A DNA stretch of 64,000 nt from Hygrophila difformis (lineage: Eukaryota; Streptophyta; Magnoliopsida; Lamiales; Acanthaceae). The stretch lies in contig JAOANR010000006.1 in NCBI GenBank assembly GCA_030278955.1, forward strand, positions 6,342,775 to 6,406,774, in the 5' to 3' direction. The position numbers and the translations under genes are program-made. Below the pieces are notes generated by a model. It ran no database searches. It was not told the origin of the DNA and worked only from the letters and a program-made list of their open reading frames with translations. Below are positions 15,800 to 29,300 of this stretch, piece by piece; the stretch's first letter is position 1, and each line of letters opens with the position of its first letter.

Positions 15800-18185
15800 A
15801 CGGACCGTTCTCGCAGGTCAACTGTCAATCTTTTTCCTCAGATTGGTCGGCAAATGATTTAATCATAAACATACCATAGTGTCATATTGTCGTGGTCTAC
15901 TCATCAATGCATCTATGCAAGAAACATTATACAAATCCACTGTCTGAATTTTGATGAATAAAACTGTAGGATAATTTTATACATATGTGCGCTGTGTGGG
16001 CGGCAGCGGCACAATATTCAAATTGAAATGGGCGATTAACTTTATTTTTATTTTCCTTTGTACTCCAGGAGACTATATCCCTACATATCTGCTTTGCTCA
16101 GTACTTGATTAATCCAAAGCTGTAATAATTTTCTATCAGGGATCGTGGTGATGAAAGTCAAAGTGTTATTGTTATAGAAAAAAATTGAGGAATTGAGAGT
16201 GATTGATTCAAAAATGGACATTAATAAAAAAAAAAAAATTCTTGAAATTTTCTGTTAAATTCAAATTCAAACATAGTTTTAAGGAGATTTGATTATATAT
16301 GTTCCAGTTCCACATAATTAGTCTGTGTCTTTATATAAGTAATACTACTATATGCGGATCCCATTTCTTTGCTTTGGTTTTGTGTTGCAATATAATCTGT
16401 GATAATTGAGGAGTAGTTTTAATTCAGTTTTCACCCTCAAGTAGAGGAGCTAGGTGGGATGAGGACCTAGCCCAAGCGGTTAAGTCCATTGACTTCCAAC
16501 GGAAGGTTGGAGGTTCGATTCCCACCGGCCCCCTATCCCTCCCTTTGATTCCCCTTTGTAATTGTGTGGTATGGGCTCCCACCACCCCTTTCCAGGCCTT
16601 CAATGGCTCTTCCAAAAAAAAAAGTAGAGGAGCTAGGCACGTGCATGAGATGCCCTAGCAGTGTGATTTGCAGGTTGTCATGAGGTTGTCCGTAAGCGGG
16701 ATTAATAATTGTCGGTTTCTTAGGACAATATGGGATCGATTCCTTTTTTAGGGTTGAGCTGGCGAGAGAATGGCTAAACAATATACTAATAAACAAGTGG
16801 TTGACCTGACGGAACAAAATTTCATCGAGGACAGATGCAGCAGGAAAGTGTGTTGGATCTGCGTTGTTTATTTAATAGTAGTAGTAATTTGGGATTTAGG
16901 ATGACCAACTAACCACGCATATTCATTCATGCTCTTTAATTATATATAAGCCACGCCAGCAGCGTCCATATGCTATATCAACTATCACATATGCTATATA
17001 TGTAATAAAGAATCATTTTATTATTATTAATGACGACTAGGACTAATGATTATAACAAATTAGAGACGAAGGAAATGGAATGATCATTCAGATTCTCATG
17101 TGTTGCTTGCGACTGTGAAGCCTCAAAAGATTTGTCTGCACCGCCCAAATCACTCCAAGAGCTGTAAGAAACTTTGAATCTCATATCAATACACAATTAA
17201 TTAGCTCCCTAAGTCAACTTCTAAATTTCCCATATATACTGCTGGTTTTAATTTGGTTCAAAACTGCTGGTTTTAATTTGGTTCATGGGTTTGAGAATAT
17301 ATATACAAGAAAATAATACCACCTCTATTTCTTTTAGAAGCTGCCACAAATCAATTTCACACCATATTATTTCTTTTAGAAGGTGCCACAAATCAATTTC
17401 ACACCATATATTTTGATGATTAATAACATAAATTATATACATATTAACATTATGAAAAATTCAATATTCTAAAATAACTTAATTAGACAATCTAATGATA
17501 TTTCACTTGATTATATTTATATATATATAGAATTATAAACAAAAGTTGTGTCAATTAATGTTAAAAATTAATTTGTACCAGAATTTTACAATAATTAACC
17601 TAGACCTATTTATTTAGCTAAATATCCTTTTTAAAATGTTCTAAACCTAAAAAAGCCCGATCATAAGCCAATGTCCGGTGGCATTGAAGGGCCCATAATA
17701 AAATTTTGTATACAAAAATATTCTAATTCAAAATCTTTATTTAACCTGTCAGTAGTAGGCTATGCACTACGCAATGTGCTATACTTGATGATAATAAGCC
17801 AAATGTTTGCCAGCTGCAGGTGAAACAGTCCACGCTGGTCTACAACTAGACTAGATTATCATTAGTATAAGTAATCACATTCACAGGGAGAAACCAGAAA
17901 CGAACAAAATAACCTTTCCACATGTATAATTGTGTCTTTGTAGCCCGGCCCACCATTATTAACATTTACATACGCTACCAATATTACCCAACCTTCAAAC
18001 ATAAAGTAAATGCTGACTATGGATATATGGATGTTACTGTATTAATTAAATTAATGGACTAATTAATTATCCTCATCCATCAATCAAATTCAAAAAACTA
18101 ATTTAGGTAATTAAGTGCTTATATAGTAGTGTACTAAGAAGTAGTTGTGCATTAATTAATTAATTAAATACGATGGAAAGTAGTA
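15800..18185. other. Intergenic with SINE and short duplications
   Basis: No gene is supported apart from the SINE annotated separately. Two local duplications are clear: TGCTGGTTTTAATTTGGTTC occurs twice at 17241-17285, and a ~42-bp unit containing GCCACAAATCAATTTCACAC occurs twice at 17328-17411. Confidence 0.6.
16455..16621 (+). mobile_element. tRNA-derived SINE with 16-bp target duplication
   Basis: The element carries RNA polymerase III promoter boxes: A-box-like TAGCCCAAGCGGTTAAG and B-box GGTTCGATTCC. It ends in an A-rich tail (about 16613-16623). The 16-bp phrase AAGTAGAGGAGCTAGG is perfectly duplicated at 16439-16454 and 16622-16637; the first two As may be tail. Related copies lie at 25801, 30598 and 63925, so this is a SINE family rather than a true tRNA gene. 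Confidence 0.9.
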
Positions 18186-18445
18186 CTCCCTCCGTTTCTT
18201 TTTAAATGTTACACTTCTCATTTGCACGTATGCCAACGCACATTTTCAACGATTAATAACTCAAATTCGGTATAAGTCAAAATTCTTAAAATTTGATATT
18301 TAAAAACTAGAAGATGAGATGAATCAAATAAGATCTCACTTGGCTATATTTTGTCTTTTATAACTATAACAAAAATAGAAGTCAAAGTACTACAATGAAC
18401 AGTAAAAAAAGTCAACACGTAACATTTAATTAGAAACGGAGGGAG
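18186..18445. mobile_element. Stowaway-like MITE, 260 bp
   Basis: The TIRs begin CTCCCTCCGTTTC and end GAAACGGAGGGAG, flanked by TA at 18184-18185 and 18446-18447. This is the complete reference copy for the family members found elsewhere in the window. Confidence 0.9.
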
Positions 18446-18447
18446 TA

Positions 18448-19609
18448 GATCCGAAGTAGTAATTAATTTGTATGTGTCCCTCCTGATGAGTAGTGATGAG
18501 GAATCTAATTAACATACACTAATAAGGTAGGCAAGTAGCCCATATGCATGGATGATCAATTTTAATTTAATTTGTTACATACATACATACATACATTGAT
18601 TGGTATATACTGTATATATATAGTTAGTTGTCGCAACCACTCATCATTTGGCTCACGCCAATTATTCATTCTTTTTAACTCACATATAATATTATCCATC
18701 CATCTCCTCAACGCCCAACTATATATGCAATATATTCAACTCCCAATTCTCAAACCCTAAACACACACACAGACACCAACCATGCCTTAATTAGATAGCT
18801 TCTAGTACTTGAAGAAGGCGGCGGCCTCAACCGATGGATGAGGATGTAGCTAGAATAATTGTGGTTGGTTGAGATCATGAATTCTTTTGATGATGAGAGC
18901 TTATTATATACTCCTTATGCATCTCTGCAAATTAAACAGCAATAATAACGTAACTGCTGCTGCATGCACCATCCATTGAAATTGATGAATGCCAGCCAGC
19001 AATCTTTCTTTCAATATACTATAATGAAATCATTTACGTACGGGCGGGTTGTTCCCTTAATGATCAACTTGAATGATGATATATACTCCATATAATTAGT
19101 AGCAGCATGCATCCGACTTCACAAGGATTACTCAGAAAGCAGCAGCGCTTGCTTGCACGTATGCCTCCCCTTATTGCCTTGTTCACGCGGTGCTTTAATT
19201 ATTAAACACATACGCATGCAGCAATAATGATGATCACAAATAAATGGCCTCTATTAAATGCCCAGCAGCAGCAACAGCTACAGCCTACACACATCAAATT
19301 AATTAAACCACACACACACACACAAACACTCCCTCCTTTTACCTGCTCATCATATTTACTACTGCTGTCTCAGTTATACATTTACACACACACACACCCA
19401 CACATGCATGATGCATATCTCATATCCCCCGTTTAATTTCTATTTACAGGCACACACACATGACACACACATATATATATATATATACCTATACTCCCTT
19501 GTTGTCCCATTCCATTGGATCATCTCAACACTAGCTATTCGTATTACTTCTCTTCCTTATTTCTTTTTTTTCCTTTTCTTGTTTTTCTATCTCCGCCAGA
19601 ATTGAAAGA
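18448..19609. other. Upstream region of PDF1
   Basis: Noncoding, with many short CA and TA repeats. The proximal part holds an L1 box (19377-19384) and a TATATATATA stretch (about 19472-19486) that can serve as TATA box, about 125-140 bp before the ATG. Confidence 0.55.
19377..19384 (-). promoter_or_regulatory. L1 box (TAAATGTA) upstream of PDF1
   Basis: TACATTTA on the plus strand is TAAATGTA on the minus strand, an exact match to the L1 box bound by HD-ZIP IV factors (ATML1, PDF2). This element drives epidermal expression of Arabidopsis PDF1. It lies 226 bp before the ATG, above the TATA stretch. A related TAAATGCC at about 19255 is not an exact match. Confidence 0.65.
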
Positions 19610-20630
19610 ATGGAAGGGAAAAGAATTAGCCAGCTGCAGGTGAGGGCTACTTGTTTGGTTGCCCTGTTTCTACTACAAAACTTGATGATTCCTCCTGCAG
19701 TCGTCATGGCCGATGCAGCCAATTTTGAAAACCAGAAGAACTTCTTCTTCCCTCCCTACCCTGATCCAACGACTCCTACTACTCCCCCAGGTCGGTCTTT
19801 GTATAGTATTATTTTATTCGCAGAATTCTCTGTCACAAATAATCTCAATACCAACTTTTTTTTTTCTTTTAATGGACACTGGAAACGCATTGCAGTTGGC
19901 ACAAACTAACAATGTCGTACGTGTCTTTATGTAGCACAGTTTCTTCTTACTTGTCTCCGCCTTTGCACGGTGGACCGGCCAACCCAACACCGTATCACGG
20001 CGGAGGAGGGAATGGTAGTCCGCCCCATGCCCATGTATCATCCCCACCTAAACACAGTAGCAGCGGCGGATCCTATAACTCTCCTCCAACCAAACCGATA
20101 ATTCCACCAACGACCACCCCTTCCGGGACAATACCATCACCACCTCTGCGTCCAGTAGACCCAAACTCGCCTCCCTTCACGTGCACGTCAGTAATTAATC
20201 ATAACATCTAACATCGTCTACTCTAGATCTCTCGTTTCCAAGAATTACGATTCAATTCCACTACCAAGCTCAATTATTTGGAATATATTTAAACTTTTGC
20301 AGTTACTGGAAGACTCACCCGGCGATGATCTGGGGCTTGGTTGGCTGGTGGGGATTAACAATGGGCTCTGCATTCGGCGTGGCTACCTTGCCCGGGACTG
20401 GGTATGGATCTCGCATGAACCTACAACAGGCTCTTTCCAACACGCGCATGGACGGGTATGGACAACTCTACAGAGAAGGAACGGCAGCTTTGCTCAACTC
20501 CATGGCACACAAAAAATTTATATACACAACGACGCAGGTTAGGGACAGCTTTGTTGCTGCTCTCATCTCTAACAAGGCTGCAGCTGCTCAAGCATACCTG
20601 TTCAAGATGGCCAACAATCCAAGAGATTAG
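19610..20630 (+). CDS. PDF1: Protodermal factor 1 (proline-rich epidermal cell-wall protein)
   Basis: Three exons (19610-19790, 19940-20186, 20303-20630) with GT-AG introns and matching phases give 251 residues. A signal peptide is visible at residues ~12-35 (hydrophobic VALFLLQNLMIPPAVVMA). Then follows a proline-, serine- and glycine-rich middle (~50-140) and the conserved C-terminal PDF1 domain (FTCTYWKTHP, WGLVGWWG, LSNTRMDGYGQLYREGTA, VRDSFVAALISNKAAAAQA). PDF1 proteins are secreted and expressed in the L1 layer; the L1 box upstream fits this. No breaks are seen. Confidence 0.95.
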
Positions 20631-21974
<1,344 letters not shown>

Positions 21975-23437
21975 CTAATTTGTTGGTGGTACTTCCTGGG
22001 TCATAGTGGTGATAGTAGAATTGGGGGCCTCTGTCAGAAACTGCTCCCAGAACACATCATTAGCTCCAGCAGTCACTGAAACATTGGTGGCATCCTGTTC
22101 ACGATCTTCCGACATTTCAATATCAGAAATTTTAGCAGGGCTCATATTCACATCAATGCCTAAAGGCTTTTGCCTGGAATCTATATCAATGCAACCTGAG
22201 GATATTGCAGAACTTTCGACATAAGTTGCAGAGGCATCACGCTCAGGAGAGGACTGATAGTCATGAGAAAGTGATGCAGACATATGGTACCCAGGAGAGC
22301 AAGGGGGGACACTCAAATCAGAATCCCCTGAGGATGCAGCCACTTCTGAAATGACATGGGACATCCTAATGTCTTGTGCATCTGCTGTTAGAGTTTGGCC
22401 AATCCCATGAACAAATTTATTCCAAAAAGTGAGGGATGTGTCCAATGTTTCAACTTGTTCCGCATTGAACAACGGAAGAGATGAAGTGTCTCCTTCCTCG
22501 AGATTGCCTTGATCTTGCGAAAAATTCAAGGCCAACAACCTTCTCTTTTTGGTAGGGGATATTGACCGATCCATTAGATGTGAGTGGGATGAAGGATTCT
22601 GCAACAATTGAGATAAAGTGAGCATCAATTCGCGCTGCCTGTGATTAATATTCTGAAATTTCTGTTCCAATGACCTAAGTTGAGATTCATATCCTCGACT
22701 CTCCTGCTTATGCCGCTCTACTTCTGATTCAAGAAAAAGCTTTTCATGTTTCAGCTTCTCAATCTTGTTTTCGAACTCTTCCCTTTCGGAGTGGGGCAAT
22801 GGAACTGCATTTCCTTGACCAGAATGGCTGTGGACTGGCTTTCGCCTGTGTATATTCTTTAATAGATCCCTCTGCCCTCGAATAAACTCCTCATTTGCAA
22901 ACTCCCACTGCTCAGGATCTATCTTTCTAAAACCCTGCAAATGTCAGTAAAATGATAAGCCACTCGAATTTTCCATATTCCTTTCATTCAAAAAAAAGAC
23001 CTCCTTTTTTATTAATAATTACTCCTAGTTCCTAACAGAGATTAATGAGTTGTAGGGGTAAGCAGTGTGTTATTCACTTGAATTCAGTCGTAATTTTCAA
23101 ATTAGCCAGAAAACAGCATCTATGGCATAACACACATATCTAATTTTGTAAATAGGAATGAAACAGAAAAGCAACCAACTAGAAACAAAAGATATGCAAT
23201 TACAGGAGGCAAAACTCTCACATATGTGTTAAGCTGCCTGATGAAGCTTGAGAAATTATTGTGCTTGAAGTACTGGGGCAACAAATCTCTGGCAAACTCA
23301 GGCGGGTTCCAAACAACAAAACTGTGGCCATTTTGACTCCACGAAACAACAGAATTAGTATAACGATCGTCCACCATCTCATATGTCTTCAGGAGGAAAG
23401 GCGCGGGCGAATTGGAACTACCATTTGATCCATCCAT
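21975..23437 (-). CDS. Class A heat-shock transcription factor (HSFA4-like)
   Basis: Two exons, 23437-23222 and 22934-21975. The single intron sits inside the DNA-binding domain between LNTY and GFRK, the conserved HSF intron position. The DBD (residues ~10-105) starts [14 protein letters not shown] and ends NIHRRKP. The HR-A/B coiled coil follows (~125-195), with the class A extended linker. A nuclear signal KKRR is at about 205. Two AHA-type activation motifs are visible, LTFWNKFV in the middle and [10 protein letters not shown] near the C-terminus, in an order and sequence like HSFA4. Length is 391 residues. The factor should bind heat-shock elements in the nucleus; A4 members respond to oxidative stress. 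The start at [11 protein letters not shown] is chosen over an in-frame upstream ATG because it matches A4 N-termini. Confidence 0.92.
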
Positions 23438-24059
23438 CACCACAAGGGCTTGGATAATTCTCACCTTACAGATCAACCAACCACTTGGATTAGTTTCCTA
23501 AAACAAGTCTTTCTCAAAACCCACAAGAATCATCAATCAGATGAATACCCAAAACCCACGTATAATCCCAACCTGGAATCACTATTATACTTGATTTCCA
23601 ATCAACCAAAGAGCAACTAAGCAATTCGAAAACACCCTACACATCCAAATACACTTAGCAACCAATTATAATCCGCGTCAATATTTCCAAGTAATTAAAA
23701 CAGGAGAGAGCAACAGCAAGAGCTTGTCGGGAAATAAAAAATCTTGCAAAACCGAAGAGAAAAAACACCCAACTTGTAAGAACACAATCACTTGCAGAGA
23801 AAATAGAAAGAAGCCCTGAATGGGAAGATTTATGAAGACGGACGGATGAATTAATGGCGCACAAATCGTCAAAAACCAGGGGGCTGGGTCTACGACGATT
23901 CAATATTCAATAATGAAGGTGGGACTTGACTTTCAACAGCCCTCCAGAATATAAATTTCTTTTTTTCCTATCTAAATGTGGTTAACTGGGGCTTAGGACT
24001 TAGGAGGAGAAATAGTCCAACTATAAATTATTTTTGCTTCAGAGTATCTCACTCAGGAT
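23438..24059. other. 5' flank of the HSF gene
   Basis: Probably 5' UTR and promoter of the minus-strand HSF. Only short chance ORFs are seen (23655-23903). Confidence 0.5.
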
Positions 24060-24415
24060 TATGGGTGTCAATTTTGGACACATACACAAAAAAAATAAAT
24101 TCGATCGACACGAAAAAATTTAGATTTGAGTTTAATCATTTTGGATTTTTCTCAAATTACATCAACCTGAAATCCGACCAAAAATATTATATCATCTGCT
24201 CAATCTGACATGAACACGATCTGAAACCTGAAATTGTATCAATTTTGGTCATAACCCGAAAAACCAAACCCGAACGACACGAAAAATTTCAGGTTTGGAT
24301 TTAGTCATTTTAGGTTTTTTCCCAAATCAGATCGACCCGAAATTCAACCTGAAATATCATACAACCTAATCAACTCAACATGAACACAACCCAAAACCTG
24401 AAATTGACACCCCTA
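24060..24415. mobile_element. hAT-type nonautonomous element, 356 bp, 8-bp TSD
   Basis: The ends are TATGGGTGTCAATTT (left) and the inverse of TAGGGGTGTCAATTT (right). The 8-bp CTCAGGAT is perfectly repeated at 24052-24059 and 24416-24423. Eight-base duplications and TAGGGGTG-like ends are typical of hAT elements. The interior consists of two diverged direct copies of a ~170-bp unit rich in GACACGAAAAATTT and CCTGAAATTG phrases. Confidence 0.85.
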
Positions 24416-24514
24416 CTCAGGATAAACAGGACCAAGGCCTAGCTTAAATAGGTTTCCGGCAGGCTTTTTATCTATTTAAAATTTTTATATAAAACTTAAA
24501 AAAAATTAATTATC

Positions 24515-24516
<2 letters not shown>

Positions 24517-24557
<41 letters not shown>
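24517..24557. repeat. (TTA)n microsatellite
   Basis: About 13 TTA/ATT units inside an AT-rich stretch (24430-24720) that otherwise shows no feature. Confidence 0.9.
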
Positions 24558-24559
<2 letters not shown>

Positions 24560-24775
24560 TACTCATTACTTTAATTTAGTAATTAAATATATTCTTTTAT
24601 AAAATTTAAAAAATTGAATAAGCTTAAATAAATTTTTAGAAAACTTAAAACCTAGCTTATTTAAATAAGTAAGCCCAACTCGAATTTTATAGTAAGGTTA
24701 GGTTATTCAAGCCTATGATTTAGCCCTATTCCATACTAGTCTATTTCTATCCATATTTCTCACTTATGGGGATGA

Positions 24776-25256
24776 AATTTCGCCGTACCGTATACCGTAC
24801 CGAACCTTACGGTATGGAAATTTTCATACCGTTACCGTACCGAATTTCGGTATATACCGCGGTATCGGTATATCGGTATGTACCGATTCTTCGGTATGTC
24901 GGTATATACCACGATACCGGTATATACCGCAATACCGATATGCTGGTATACATAGAATGTTTGGTATGTCGGTATATACCGCAATACCGGTATGTCGGTA
25001 TGTAGCGAATGTTCGGTATGTCGGTATATACCGTGATACCGGTATGCCGGTATGTACCCAAGGTTCGGTATACCGGTATATACCGAACACACCGAAATGT
25101 CGGTATGGCAACGGTATAGAAGTATTTCATACCGAAGATTTCGGTATACCGAAGATCGGTATACCGAAAGGTGCAGTACGGCAACGGTATGAAAATTTCC
25201 ATACCGTAAGGTTCGGTACGGTATACGGTACGGCGAAATTTTTTCGGCATACCGTA
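24776..25256. repeat. Palindromic GGTATACC-rich repeat with ~60-bp TIRs
   Basis: The ends are near-perfect inverted repeats of ~60 bp starting ATTTCGCCGTACCGTATACC. The core (24840-25120) is tandem, built from variants of CGGTATATACCG and CGGTATGTCGG at roughly 35-bp spacing, and is internally palindromic. All six frames stay partly open because of the repeat, giving false ORFs on both strands. It is probably a nonautonomous TIR element; right-end flanking bases read CCCACCCCTA, hAT-like, but I found no target duplication. Confidence 0.8.
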
Positions 25257-25375
25257 CCGACCCACCCCTAGTTCATAGTGTTTGTTTAACCTAACTTATT
25301 TTTACAATTATATAAGAAAAAATATAGTCAAGTGATATATTATTAGTTTGTCTTTTCGCATAGTTTTAGAATATA

Positions 25376-25634
25376 CTCCCTCCGTCCCAGGCAAGATGTC
25401 CTGTTTGACTTTTTGACACTGTTCATTATTCAACTTTGACTCAATATTATTTTAAGTATATATTTGAAAAAAATAGTCGAGTTCGGTCTTGTTATATTCG
25501 TCTAATCGTATAGTTTTAGAATATATATTTTACAAAAAATTTACATGTATATATTTTGAGATATTAACGATTAAAAATATGCATTGGATTGTGTGCAGAA
25601 GTTAAACAGGACATCTTAGTTGGGACAGAGGGAG
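25376..25634. mobile_element. Stowaway-like MITE, 259 bp
   Basis: CTCCCTCCGTCCCAGG at the left and the inverted GGGACAGAGGGAG at the right, flanked by TA on both sides. It is followed directly by a truncated relative (25637-25729) ending GGGACAGTGGGGAG plus TA. Confidence 0.88.
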
Positions 25635-25800
25635 TATATTTTATATATTTTAAGATATTAACTGTTAAATAAATGCATTGGACGACGTGTCCAAAAATTT
25701 TGAGACAAAATTAATGGGACAGTGGGGAGTACTTCATGTTTATTGTTTGTTAATTTTTATTATAATTTTTTGCACAAGTGTATTTAAAAGTTAAATAACT

Positions 25801-25887
25801 ATTGGGATGAGAACCTAGCCCAAGCAATTAAATCCTTTGACTTCCAACGGAAGGTTGGCGGTTCGATTCCCACCGGCCCATAGATTG

Positions 25888-25922
<35 letters not shown>
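25801..25922 (+). mobile_element. SINE copy 2 with long poly(A)
   Basis: Same family as 16455-16621: CCTAGCCCAAGCAATTAAATC and GGTTCGATTCCCACCGG, then about 35 As (25888-25922). It lacks the CT-rich 3' part of the first copy. No clear target duplication. Confidence 0.8.
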
Positions 25923-25925
<3 letters not shown>

Positions 25926-26308
25926 TAATAGCTCCATAGATTGATTCAACAATAATGACCCAAAAAAGCAGCACAATTACTCAATTAGGCTATTGCGAAC
26001 CTTAATGCATCCTGGCTTACATTTTTCCCATTTATACAAAATACTTCACTTCTTTTGGGGGAAAAAGATAAACTAGTCTATATAATTATTTCACGTATCC
26101 CACCAAAAGTTACATACAAAACCGATAAAAACCCAAGGTGGAAATAATAACACAAAAAACATGCACCAAACAAAAGCCATATGATTTTACCACTTCCTGT
26201 GCAGATAATTCAGATCCATCTTTCGGTGCTATAGGGAGATCTTTTCTTTTAGAAATCGAATCAACTTGTACACCAACACCTCTTGACCCAACACAGGGAT
26301 TGCACACA

Positions 26309-29300
26309 TCATAAAAACCGTATGAGCTCAACTCCAAACTTACCCTTCCTCGTTGAACTTATTTCTCCAATCTGGGAGAATGCACAAGTCTGATAAAGCA
26401 TTGCACTTTTGGTAGAATTAATGATAAAGTTGCAGAGAATAACAAGGTGGCTGACTTAAGAATTGTCCAAATGTGAGCTAAATAAGATGAGGCTTGCCTT
26501 AAGTCTTCCTTTGCCACTTACAGAGACCATGTCTCCTGTCTTCACTGTTGTGTTGTTTTTCAGCACTGTAGCCCAGTTGAGGCGGACATCTCCATTGCTA
26601 GATGTTGGGAGAATAAAGTTAATTCAGCCACTTGTACCATCCAGAAGTTGGTACTATCTCTGTTTTTTAATAACTGCACCATTCTTACATTATTTCACGC
26701 AATCCAAGACACATTTTTAACCATTAATAACTCAAATTATATATAAGTAAAAATTATAAAAATTTTATATTCTGAAACTACGTGATTAGATGAATCTAAC
26801 AATATCTCCCTTGACTATGTTTTTCTTATATAACTATGTTAAAAAAATTAATCAAAGTTACTCAATGAATAGTAATTACTTTGCAAATTGTTCAGTTATT
26901 TGAGAACGGAGGAAGTACTTGATAGGAACAAAAATGTTTGATATAATAGTTCTATCTATTCAATCAAACTCACATGCCAAGTCACCCAATGGGCCAATAA
27001 TAATAAATAATGCTCTAGTTTAATGAAGCCTCACTTGATTGTCATTTTTATGTAGCCTGTGTAGAAAAGTCCTTTAAAGGCTCTTACCTGATCATGCTAG
27101 CCATTTTGGATCGTGAAATTTTGAAACCAGCGCTAGCTATGGCATCAAGCCGTAATGATGCTTCAACAGTCTTCAAAGATTTGGTCCTGTAAAGTTAGTT
27201 AACATGGCTAAGCCTCAGTTAAAAAATGCTACACCAAAACTGATAGGTTACTGAATTAAAACCATACACAGGACAACCTCGGTGGCTGGTATTCAAGAGC
27301 AGCCAATGGTATCCTTTGGCAAGTGACGGGCACATTCCTGACCTGCCAAATGAATTAAGATTATAGGATGATTTCTATAACAAAAGAACAAGGACGAAGA
27401 AGAAGTTATACTACACTGAGTATAATGTAAGGTGTTGAGTCCATAATTTTTACACTGATTTTACAGAAAATTTTCATGGATTCAGTTTTGACTCACAAGT
27501 AATACCAGAACAAAGGCGACTGAACACTACATTGTACAGCTTGATATGTTCTCTTCCTTAACGATTAGTTCAAAGATGACACCATATGTCAGGCAAACAG
27601 TTCATTATTCTTCCTTTAAATTTCATATTCAGAAGCCTTTAAACACAGTCTAGTTGCTCCTACTTGTGATGGAAGGATTCAGGACATCACACCTACCTTG
27701 TCCAATGATGACACAAGGAAGTCTACAAGCTCTGGAACAATAAAGAAATGGGCTTCATTAGATCCCTACAAACACAAAAAAATAACAGCTTGGATATAAG
27801 AAATACTAGAGAATAAGTTTAGCAGCTCTATCACAAATACAACATCCATCCCTAAAATATGCAAACTGAACGATGGATCTCAAACCCTTAAATTGAACAG
27901 AAATGATCATTTGCCAAAATGACTTCAATTATGCACCTCCCGTCTAAAAGAGAACATACAATTCATGAAGTTTCTTACACACCTAATATTCTAACCATGA
28001 GATGTCAGAAGACACTTCCCTTTCTCGGAATCATGTTTGGTAGATTCAGTAAGTTAAGATTTATCATAGTTTAACAATTTAAAAGTTGAAGTGTAATATA
28101 TATTCCTTTCCATCAATCAGTCAGTTCAAAAAGATTGCAGTACAATGCATAACTATGGGGGCTGTCTATGTGTAAAGAGCATTGGAAGCTTGCAAAAGGC
28201 AAAAGCAAATTTTTATTATGGAATTCCATTCAGAAAGCTTTGCTTTTGAAATCTCATGTGCATTTAAAGCAAAGTTTAAGGTTATTTTGCCATACGAAGA
28301 AAACAGAGATGGAAAAAAGGGTGAAGCTAACACGAGTACATTATGTTATATCAGAATTCTATTGGAAAATTATACCTGAAGTATAATATCTCCAAACTTA
28401 TCTCTCACAATTCCAGTTCCAAGGATTGACCCAAGGAAGTCACCATGAGAACAAGATACAAACCCAAAGTTTCCTGAGATGCTAATAGAAAAAACCATTA
28501 TCATAAGACTTTCTTTAGGAGACTGGAGAGGTCACTGATGTGATGGTAATACTTTACAGAAAACACCAATAAACTCCAGGCAAGAGGAGGCTATATATTA
28601 ACGTACCTCATTGCTGCAACAATCTCTGGATCGGATATCAATACATCTGGATGTCCAATTGCTAGTCGGCAACGCTCAGCCTTTTAAGTTTTCAGTGTAC
28701 AATAAACTTATGAAGGACACTTTATCACGTGAATAGAACCAAGAAAAATTCACGGGATCCTAACCTCTGGATATCCTCCCTGTGTGATCACCTTGATGTC
28801 AGCGAACTTCTCTAATGCTAGCATTGATTCTTTCAGTACAGGCGGTGTGAGAAAATCAGTATGTAAAACTTCTTGCCTCGAAGATGCCCGTGTTGCCTAA
28901 GAATGGAAAATACACATTACAACCACGTATCAATCAAAAGCATACAACTTCCAGTGTAACTCTAACTGTCTTTTGTCCTGAAAACTCGTGTACCATTTCA
29001 AGGATTCTCTTAACATCTTCAACGGTATTCTTGTCCCCCACCCTTTTGACAAAAGCATCAATATCTCCCTTCACAGCCTGTGCTGGGGTGCAAATACCCA
29101 AAGCTGTGTTGCAAGAGGACCAACAACTGTACCAGTCAACCATGGCTTTCACAAATTTATCACGAAGTCTAATAGCAATATAAATTAATTAATTGGGGGA
29201 ATAACAGCAGCATTGTACTCCTATGTTGGAGTGCCCAAATCAGTCGCTTACTTTGCACACACAAAATAAAAATTCGTAAACTGGCTTAGCAGATTATGGA

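Noticed and set aside
16455..16621. tRNA gene suggested by A-box and B-box sequences
   Set aside because: Target duplication, A-tail and related truncated copies show a SINE; no tRNA cloverleaf with a proper acceptor stem was seen.
24765..25270. 8-bp target duplication for the GGTATACC element
   Set aside because: Flanks TTCTCACT and GTTCATAG do not match.
24766..25271. Overlapping ORFs of 79-152 codons on both strands
   Set aside because: Produced by the GGTATACC repeat, whose phrases lack stop codons in several frames.
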